Shown: positions 58,166 to 64,000 of the stretch, piece after piece
How positions within the stretch are numbered: the first letter of the stretch is position 1
How the letters are laid out: every line of letters begins with the position of its first letter
NCBI GenBank assembly: GCA_029844215.1
Contig: CM056734.1
Span: 14,022,501 to 14,086,500 of the forward strand
Source: Przewalskia tangutica
Lineage: Eukaryota > Streptophyta > Magnoliopsida > Solanales > Solanaceae
Reading direction: 5' to 3'
DNA: 64,000 bases
Translations under genes and position numbers: made by a program
Notes under the pieces: model-generated
Told to the model about the DNA's origin: nothing
What the model saw: the letters and a program-made list of their open reading frames with translations, nothing else
Database searches by the model: none

Positions 58166-58900
58166 CTACATTATGCATATTTCCTTGGATAGTCCCAGCC
58201 AAACACCTCTACACCTCTGACTCTCCTCTTGATTTATCATAGCGTAAACTTGATTTAGATTAGGCAAATGGCTCATCAACAGCACTTGACTCCTCACATG
58301 ACCATAGCTATCATTAAGTCCCATTAAGAATTGTAGTATCCTTTGGTATTGAAGATGATCTACGAATTCTTTGGACTTGGCACAGCAATTTGGCACATGT
58401 ATGATGAAATCATACTCATCCCATAAATCCTTGAGTCTTGAGTAATATACAGACACAAGTGAAGTTCCTTGTCGTAGTGTAAATATGTCCTTATGTAACT
58501 GAAATGCTCTAGAACTATTTACCTTGTCAAATCTATCTCGCAACTCCTCCCATATCATGCATGAATCTGAGTTAAAGAGCATTCCAGTCAACAAGCTCTT
58601 ACTCACATTCCCCATTAACCATGACACCACAATAGCGTTACACCTTTCCCACAGATTCACAAGGTTCCCAAAGAAATTTTCCTTCTTCACAGTTCCATCG
58701 ACGAATCCAATCTTGTTCTTTCCCAACAGTGCAAGCCTCATCGCTCTGCTCCATATTGTATAGTTATCCATTCCTGTGAGCACAATCCCAACTGACAACG
58801 ATCCAGGGGCATCGGATAGGTATAGATACAGTGGATGGTTGTGGTCTATGGTCACAACCGTATCTGTTCTATGAGTTGATGTTCCTTCAATACTTCTCAT
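58166..58900 (-). pseudogene. copia gag N-terminal part
   Basis: ATG at 58900, 307 bp inside the 5' LTR. The 244-codon frame has the copia gag (UBN2-type) pattern: LSDAPGSLSVGIVLTGMDNY then TIWSRAMRLALLGKNKIGFV, DGTVKKENF, WLMGNVSKSLLTGMLFN, WEELRDRFDKVNSSRAFQLH, and LQYQRILQFLMGLNDSYGHV then RSQVLLMSHLPNLNQVYAMI. A frameshift at about 58180 moves the reading to TIQGNMHNVGGSSSAMFTAT before the foreign insertion. Gag forms the virus-like particle. Confidence 0.92.
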
Positions 58901-59194
58901 TCTTCCTCAAGTATAAACTCGAAATCGTAACGAATATAGACGATTAGATCAACAAACAAGACCAGAAAGTTGGATCAACAGGCGTGACCAACACAATCGA
59001 AAGTTAGATCAACAGATGTGACCAACAGAATCGATATATACATATGCAACCAAATCAACAAGCGCACAGCAAAGTAATCCTCGATCTTTACAACAAATCA
59101 TCAATATCCACATCGATCGATCGATAATCGCCAGAATATAGAGTTCATCTCGATCCAACTGTTTCCTCTCTAGATTGTCCGTCGAACATCTTGA

Positions 59195-59206
59195 GCTTTG
59201 ATACCA
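59195..59206 (-). other. primer binding site (tRNA-iMet type) of the young copia element
   Basis: On the minus strand TGGTATCAAAGCTC begins immediately after the LTR end TTTAACA, complementary to the 3' end of the initiator Met tRNA, as usual for copia. Confidence 0.9.
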
Positions 59207-59563
59207 TGTTAAAGACCGCAAGGATTACATATTGCATGTGTAATCTCAGACAGAATTATTGAGAAGATAAGAGATGAAGGATGAAAGAAGAAGGATGAAT
59301 GAAGAAGACAAGTAGAAGATGAGTCGGTGATGATTTTGATATTTTGGGAACCAACTGGTTGCCCTACTGATCTTTCATTAACTATATACAAAAATGCAAT
59401 ACAAGAATATCTATATACAGTTTGACCCCTCAACTACATTTTAATCTATAACCAACTCCCCAACTAATTTAATGATGTAAAGTAGACCAATTCAACTAAT
59501 ATTCAACTAATCTTCTATTATGCACCTCATGGTACTTTGGTGCACATGTCTAATACTTCCACA
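59207..59563 (-). repeat. 5' LTR of the young copia element
   Basis: 357 bp. It contains two tandem copies of a 14-bp unit around 59278-59305, where the 3' LTR has one. Since both LTRs are copied from one template at insertion, the change occurred after integration. Confidence 0.95.
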
Positions 59564-59568
59564 CTTTT

Positions 59569-60095
59569 CTCTTTGTTGGCATGTCTTCGTGTTCGTATAG
59601 CAATGGAAGTGATAAAAAAGTTCAAAAATAGAACGCAGCAGAAAAAAGATTGGTGTTTCTTTTCATGATGATAATGTTTAGGTGCACCTCAATTATTCTA
59701 GCGGGTACATGCTAATTCGCACCAACACAAGTAACGGATGACTCTACCCACCAAGGCTTAGAAAGATAGAAAAAACATTGATGTTAATGAATCCCCCTTA
59801 ACATTCTGAAACCCAAATTTATCACGAGTCACGACTGTAGTTTAAGCATATGAAGATAATGGTGAATTTGCCATACTCAATTATTTTTCCAGCCATAACT
59901 GTTAATATTGTAGGAGCAGTTCAGACACAAAATTTGATATCATTTTACTAGATCCAAGTAATTGAAGCATCTTAACTTTATAGTATTGACAAGATAACCA
60001 ACTAGTAACATGTAATGATAGAGAATGAATGTGTAAAGCAAAATGATAAAGCCACTGATCAAAGAAATAAATAAATAGCAGAGAAATATCAATAC
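59569..60095. other. non-coding flank right of the copia element
   Basis: About 0.5 kb, AT-rich, no family recognised. If the exon at 60231-60096 is real, this is its intron and the copia element is intronic. Confidence 0.4.
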
Positions 60096-60231
60096 CTACA
60101 AGCTCGGGAACGGCGGCGGAGGTTTTCGGATGTACTTGAGGGAGAATTTGGTCGTAGGTAAGCCATCGACGACGAACGTCGGAAATTTTGTCGGTCAAAT
60201 TAGTTGAATTAGACTGGATTCCAATTTCCAA
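60096..60231 (-). CDS. candidate first exon of an unrecognised host gene
   Basis: From ATG 60231 the frame gives 45 residues (MEIGIQSNSTNLTDKISDVR, RRWLTYDQILPQVHPKTSAA, VPELV) and then a strong donor, GTAG|GTATTG, at 60096/60095. GC content is higher than in the flanks. Without a donor the frame would run on into an AT-rich stretch (DISLLFIYFFDQWLY), which looks like intron. The protein is not recognised. Downstream exons would lie to the left, beyond or around the copia element; one candidate is 51444-51318. Could equally be a chance frame. Confidence 0.35.
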
Positions 60232-60317
60232 ACATACAATTTCGAGAAAAAAGATGATACAATTTATTAGTTGGAATTTTTTATGCCAACACCAGCAGTG
60301 ATATCACCTTAGTATCT

Positions 60318-60636
60318 TGTTACCAAATAAACAAATTGTCACAATATTCTAAGATTGTGATCAAAATTCCTTTTATTTAGTATGGTCCATTAAATTTTAA
60401 ATAATGCATTATAGTCCTTAAGTATTAATTTTATTCTTAAGTTATGTCAATGCTTATTTAGCCCCTTATGTTTGTAGTAGTCCACAAAGACCCTTGTAGT
60501 GCCTTAATAGGCTGAGTATGTTCATTTTCAAGATTATCAATCAAATATACAAAACATCTTCTTCTTCCTCGATCTCCCACTCTCTCTCTCCCCTTTTCCC
60601 CCGTTTATCAGTGACAAAGCTTAGGCTCTTATTACA
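60318..60636 (+). mobile_element. candidate 5' LTR upstream of the chimeric gene
   Basis: Sequence between TGTTACCAAATAAAC (60318) and CTCTTATTACA (60636) ends three bases before a tRNA-iMet-like primer site. The 3' part, with a CT-rich run (60560-60605) and ATCAATCAAATATACAAAAC, is LTR-leader-like. The left limit is uncertain, and the partner LTR, if any, lies beyond the window. Confidence 0.4.
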
Positions 60637-60638
60637 AA

Positions 60639-60651
60639 TAGTATCAAAGCC
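60639..60651 (+). other. primer-binding-site-like sequence (tRNA-iMet type)
   Basis: TAGTATCAAAGCC resembles the plant LTR-element site TGGTATCAGAGCC, with two differences. It lies 44 bases upstream of the ATG of the chimeric frame, where a primer site should be if the chimera is the interior of an LTR element. Confidence 0.45.
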
Positions 60652-60694
60652 GACGATTCTCGACAGCAATTGTGATCGTTCAACGATTACCTGA

Positions 60695-61637
60695 ATGGAG
60701 CATCGCTCACTCTACCGACGCCCAAAGCAGACGATTCGTTCGTATGAAGCACAAGGATGGTGCGGTGAGCAGCAATATGTTTATCCTCATTCTTACGCCC
60801 ATCAATTTTATAGTGTCGATCCCAATTTCAGTATAAATCTGTATGGGTTGGGGTATTACTATGTCGCTGTTTTCGGTCCAAATTCGTATGGGTTGGGGTA
60901 TTACTATGTCGCTGCTCCTGCACACGGAGATGAGCATACAGTGACGACAAGATTTAAGAAGACCAAAACGAAGACAGGGTGCGTCAAGGCTTGCCAGAGC
61001 CGTATCCAAAAACATCCTCGAGGCAGAGGAAACATCGACAAAAGGTACCATCGCAGAATCTGCTTTAACATATACCATCGAGGTTACTTTGGAAAAGTGG
61101 GTATGATGTCGTTGACCCCACCGAAATTGTACAATGTTTACGACAATGTTAGAACCATCGAGAGGTTAGAGTCATTGAAACAAAATCAAAATCGGTTTCA
61201 AACATAGTCGGACGAAGCTAGAGAAATCAATAGGAAGCTCGATGTCATCTTATCGAGTTTGAAGTTGGCACAATCTGGAAATTTGACTCCAACCACACCT
61301 ACGACGACATCGACAAAATCTGAATATATCAATAGGAAACATTCAGAAAATGATGTAGACAATCTGTTTGATAAAAGCCCTAAAAGAAACAGGGAAGAAA
61401 ATTTGAAAGAAGATCAGGTATTCGACAAAATTCCCGAAAAGGATAACGAGTATCAGCTGCTTGACCAAATTCCCCTAATGTATGGAATCGATGTGACGGT
61501 TTTACAATGGGATGAAAGCGATGAAGATAAGTCTCTGGAGCTCGAAAATGGCAAGCAAAAATCATCGATTACGGAGGAGGACCATGTGTTTGATAAATGC
61601 CCTAATGGTAATGGCGCTGAAATTACGGAGGTGGAAG
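60695..61637 (+). pseudogene. N-terminal part of the chimeric reading frame, unrecognised
   Basis: From ATG 60695 (MEHRSLYRRPKQTIRSYEAQ) one frame continues past a single TAG at 61205-61207 (context NRFQT-stop-SDEARE) to 61981. It has a Tyr/Gly-rich stretch in which YGLGYYYVA occurs twice (about 60841 and 60886, a 45-bp tandem duplication), a basic region (TRFKKTKTKTGCVKACQSR, then RIQKHPRGRGNIDKRYHRR), a probable coiled coil (LESLKQNQNRFQT...EINRKLDVILSSLKLAQSG), and an acidic linker in which a DK(S/I/C)P-like motif recurs (LFDKSPKRN, VFDKIPEKD, LLDQIPLMY, VFDKCPNGN). No known domain is recognised; a gag-like role is possible but unproven. It is in frame with the VPS39 piece that follows. 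Confidence 0.55.
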
Positions 61638-61929
61638 AATTCGGAGTACCTGACATAGTTAAGTCGTTGTCTTGGTGTGGTGAGAATATTTGCTTGGGGA
61701 TTAGTAGAGAGTACATGATATGGAATACTATCAATGGTGCATTATCTGAAGTGTTTCCTTCACAAAGGATCGTCGCACCTCTTCTGGTGTCTCTCTCATC
61801 TGGAAAACTTCTTTTGGGCAAGGATAATATTGGTGTCTTAGTTGACCAAAATGGAAAGTTGATCCAAAAAGAGAGAAATTGTTGGTTTGAGGCTCTTGCA
61901 GTTGTTATTGAGAAGCCCTACGCAATAGT
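61638..61929 (+). pseudogene. VPS39: VPS39/VAM6 (CNH domain) fragment in the chimera
   Basis: About 97 codons: VPDIVKSLSWCGENICLGIS, REYMIWNTINGALSEVFPSQ, RIVAPLLVSLSSGKLLLGKD, NIGVLVDQNGKLIQKERNCW and IEKPYAI. This is a contiguous internal piece of the N-terminal CNH domain of plant VPS39/VAM6, the HOPS tethering subunit acting in vacuolar fusion. Only this segment is present; the Leu/Pro-rich continuation expected after EKPYAI is replaced by unrelated sequence at 61930. The frame is open and joins the upstream unknown region without a break. Not a functional VPS39 gene. Confidence 0.85.
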
Positions 61930-61984
61930 TTTTGGACTTTTCATGTTACTAAAGAGGTTGTGGAAGTTGTCATGTATGTGAAGA
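61930..61984 (+). other. unassigned linker between VPS39 and E1 pieces
   Basis: About 55 bases (frame: HVTKEVVEVVMYVKTK) with no clear source. The frame of the VPS39 piece stops at 61981; the E1 piece is read one frame over. Confidence 0.4.
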
Positions 61985-62668
61985 CCAAAAATGTAGAATT
62001 GCGAAATCTATCTAGCAATTTTATCTTCACAGAGGAGGATGTTGGGAAGAATAGGGCACTTGCTTTCATCCAGAAGTTACAAGAGCTAAACAATTATGTC
62101 ATTATCTCTACGTTGACGAATGCTTTGACTACAGAACAACTTCCCAATTTTCAGGCCATTGTATTTACAGATATCAACTTAGAGAAGGCTTTTGAATTTG
62201 ATGATTACTGTCATAAGCACCAACCTCCAATTGCTTTCATCAAAACTGAAGTTCGGGACCTTTTTGGTAGTGTGTTTTGTGACTTAGGCCCTGAATTTAC
62301 TGTTGTTGATGTTGATGGTGAGGATCCCCACACAGGAATCATTGCGTCTATTAACAATGACAACCCTGCTCTTGTGGCATGTATTGATGATGAGAGGCTT
62401 GAGTTTCAGGATGGGGACTTGGTTATATTTTCTGAAGCGCGGGGCACGACAGAGTCAAATGATGGGAAGCCTAGAAAAATAAAAAGTGCAAGGCCATATT
62501 TAATTACTATTGAATTGGACACCACAAATTATGCAGCATATGAAAGAGGGGGTATTGTCACTCAGGTCAAGGAACCTAAAGTGTTAAAATTCAAGCCATT
62601 GCGAGAAGCAATAAGGATTCTGGTGACTTTCTTCTGAGTGACTTCTCCAAGTTTGATCGTCCACCTAT
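61985..62668 (+). pseudogene. UBA1: ubiquitin-activating enzyme E1 (UBA1) fragment in the chimera
   Basis: About 225 codons close to plant E1: NVELRNLSSNFIFTEEDVGK, NRALAFIQKLQELNNYVIIS, FDDYCHKHQPPIAFIKTEVR, then FTVVDVDGEDPHTGIIASIN, NDNPALVACIDDERLEFQDG, TTNYAAYERGGIVTQVKEPK and KFKPLREAI. One frameshift near 62613 leads into DSGDFLLSDFSKFDRPP. This covers part of the inactive adenylation domain and the first catalytic-cysteine half-domain region of E1, which charges ubiquitin in an ATP-dependent reaction. The catalytic Cys and the active adenylation domain are absent. No intron interrupts the 680 bases. Confidence 0.93.
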
Positions 62669-63150
62669 TTACGTGCTCCATGCTATTCGTGTGCTGGCAA
62701 TATCAGATGATTATGATACCCATGTTATTGGATATATTACACGAGAAGGCCCTGAAGGAAAACTCTTTGAGGCAGTGGCTTATATGCAAATGGTTGATAG
62801 GCTGGATAAAGGCATTATAGGACCAGATCTCTGTCCATTTGAGTATAAAGGGCTTTACAAGGCTGTCGATAAGGTACTCTTCAGGGCACATGTAGAAGGC
62901 CAGCTGAAGAGCGAGGTAATTTGTAAACCTGAACTATTTGTGGAACCTGATCCTGAGCTACCTGTGGCATTATTGGATAAAAAAAGGCTGGGAAGAGGCT
63001 TTTGTTGATTACAAACTCAAATTATCATTACACAGACAAAATGATGTAGCATTCATTCAATCGATACATTCCCAAAGATATGAGCTGGCGAGATTTATTT
63101 GAGATGGTTATAGTCGCAGCTAGGAAGCCAGAATTCTTCCAAATGTCCCA
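62669..63150 (+). pseudogene. HAD-superfamily (IG) 5'-nucleotidase fragment, part 1
   Basis: Joined in frame to the E1 piece (FDRPP-IYVLHAIRVLAISDDY). Then IGYITREGPEGKLFEAVAYM, GLYKAVDKVLFRAHVEGQLK and SEVICKPELFVEPDPELPVA then LLDKK. After a frameshift near 62985, LITNSNYHYTDKMM and HSFNRYIPKDMSWRDLFEMV, then IVAARKPEFFQMS. These match plant cytosolic-type 5'-nucleotidases of the HAD IG family, which dephosphorylate purine nucleotides. The LITNSNYHYTDKM segment is the HAD motif II neighbourhood; motif I (DMDYTL-like) is absent. At 63150 the sequence switches to ISWI and resumes nucleotidase at 63846. Confidence 0.8.
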
Positions 63151-63845
63151 GATGCAGGAAAAATATTATAGAATTCTGTTACATAAAGATCTTGAGGTTG
63201 TTAAATCTGGAGGAGAGCGCAAATGTCTTGTTAATATAGCAATGCAACTCCAGAAATGTTATAATCATCCATATCTTTTCCAATTAGCTGAGCCAGGACC
63301 TTCATATATAACTCCTTCATATATAACTGGAGAGCATCTCATAGAAAATGTTGACAAAATGGTTATTCTAGATAAGTTGCTTCCTAAGCTGAAGGAACGT
63401 GGCTCGAGGGTTTTAAAATTTTCACAGATGACACGGCTACTGGACATCCTTGAAGACAACCTGATGTACCGAGGTCACCAGTATTGTCGGATTGATGAAA
63501 ACACTGGTGGAGAAGATCGTGATGCTTCTATTGAAGCATTTAACAGACCAACGAGTGAAAAAATTGCCTTCTTATTATCAATCAGAGCTTGTGGTCTTGG
63601 TATCCGTCTTGCTACAACAGATATTGTAATTATTTATGACAGTGATTAGAATCCACAGGTTGACTTGCAGGCTCAAGACCGTGCCCATAGGATTGGACAG
63701 GAGAAGGAAGTCCAAGTATTTTGTTTCTGCACTGAGTATACAATTTAAGAGAACGATATTGAAAGGGGTTATAAGAAGCTGACACGATGCATTGGTTATC
63801 CAGCAAGAACGACTGGCTGAGCAAAAAACTGTTAATAAGGATGAG
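63151..63845 (+). pseudogene. ISWI chromatin remodeller (CHR11/CHR17-like) fragment inside the nucleotidase
   Basis: SQMQEKYYRILLHKDLEVVK, GGERKCLVNIAMQLQKCYNH then PYLF, HLIENVDKMVILDKLLPKLK, SQMTRLLDILEDNLMYRGHQ, YCRIDENTGGEDRDASIEAF, ACGLGIRLATTDIVIIYDSD, then NPQVDLQAQDRAHRIGQEKE. This is the C-terminal helicase lobe of plant ISWI ATPases, including the motif VI Arg region (QAQDRAHRIGQ). Stops occur where Trp (TAG at about 63647) and Glu (TAA near 63747) are expected, and a frameshift near 63784 precedes DALVIQQERLAEQKTVNKDE. An extra SYITP duplication lies near 63300. Plant ISWI genes are intron-rich, yet this 0.7 kb has no intron, so it derives from RNA. Confidence 0.93.
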
Positions 63846-64000
63846 TTGTATGAAGTGGTAACTGGTGAAGGTCTAATGTGTCATTGTTTTAAGGCTCGCC
63901 CTGGTGGAATGTATTCTGGAGGAAGTGCTCAGATGGCTGAGAATTCGCTCAATGTTCACGAAGACGAAATCTTATATGTTGGCAATCATATCTATACAGA
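63846..64000 (+). pseudogene. HAD 5'-nucleotidase fragment, part 2 (runs off window)
   Basis: The frame reads LYEVVTGEGLMCHCFKARPG, GMYSGGSAQMAENSLNVHED, then EILYVGNHIYT. It resumes the nucleotidase just after FFQMS of part 1 (the normal protein has FFQMS followed by a few residues and LYEVVTGEGLM). EILYVGNHIYT corresponds to the C-terminal HAD motif region, usually with GDHIYTD; here Asp is Asn. It is in frame with the ISWI piece before it and continues past the window edge. Confidence 0.8.

Larger units (their letters stand above)
53404..59563 (-). mobile_element. Ty1/copia LTR retrotransposon, complete and recent
   Basis: LTRs 53404-53746 (343 bp) and 59207-59563 (357 bp) begin TGTGGAAGTATTAGAC and end GGTCTTTAACA on the minus strand. 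The exact 5-bp target duplication CTTTT lies at 53399-53403 and 59564-59568. The LTRs differ by five substitutions and one 14-bp indel, roughly 98.5% identity, so the insertion is young. Gag, zinc knuckle, protease, integrase, reverse transcriptase and RNase H follow in copia order. The interior is broken by an in-frame stop at 55315-55317, a few frameshifts and a ~0.65 kb foreign insertion in gag. Confidence 0.95.

Noticed and set aside
60300..64000. Helitron or Pack-MULE as carrier of the gene fragments
   Set aside because: Those capture genomic DNA, so introns should be present. The pieces are intronless, no inverted termini were seen, and a Helitron 3' hairpin with CTRR end cannot be tested because the window ends. 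Not excluded, but less likely.

Overview
This is plant nuclear DNA, most likely from a eudicot of the Solanaceae. The evidence is nested Ty3/gypsy and Ty1/copia LTR retrotransposons, several short TIR elements, a tRNA-derived SINE, RTE-type LINE ends of the kind common in Solanaceae, an intron-split host gene and a nuclear tRNA-Ser. Nothing is prokaryotic: there are no operons, ribosome binding sites or CRISPR arrays. Genus cannot be told from sequence alone.

Layout. 1-8332 and 17925-20765 hold a Tat/Ogre-type Ty3/gypsy retroelement: one 3.94 kb LTR (3669-7608) lies between two gag-only internal regions. At 8333-17924 a minus-strand Tekay/Del-like element with 3.47 kb LTRs and a perfect 5-bp target duplication is inserted into the second internal region. 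20797-28586 is a plus-strand Tekay/Del element with decayed gag-pol, chromodomain and 3' LTR but no 5' LTR. 28587-31497 is an LTR piece of another Tat/Ogre-like family with an odd terminal duplication. 31498-40730 is a ruined copia element split by a non-autonomous Athila-type element (32397-39286) that carries only gag and protease.

From 40.7 to 53.4 kb the sequence is more gene-like: an intact tRNA-Ser(GCU), a two-exon gene with a dynein light chain (LC8) domain (44720-45768, minus), a SINE with a 16-bp target duplication, hAT-, Stowaway-, MULE- and Harbinger-like elements, and RTE LINE remnants. A young copia element (53404-59563, minus, 5-bp target duplication, LTRs differing by five substitutions and one 14-bp indel) follows, and may sit in an intron of a poorly resolved host gene.

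The most unusual part is 60.3-64.0 kb. Downstream of an LTR-like end and a primer-binding-site-like sequence lies an intronless mosaic on the plus strand. It contains an unrecognised N-terminal reading frame, then pieces of VPS39/VAM6, ubiquitin-activating enzyme E1, a HAD 5'-nucleotidase and an ISWI chromatin remodeller, with the remodeller piece embedded inside the nucleotidase. It is now broken by stops and frameshifts, but three of the junctions keep the reading frame. It looks like a multi-gene retro-chimera, perhaps a transducing LTR element of the maize Bs1 kind. It runs off the right edge of the window.

Apart from the LC8 gene and the tRNA, every coding region I can identify is transposon-derived or a pseudogene.
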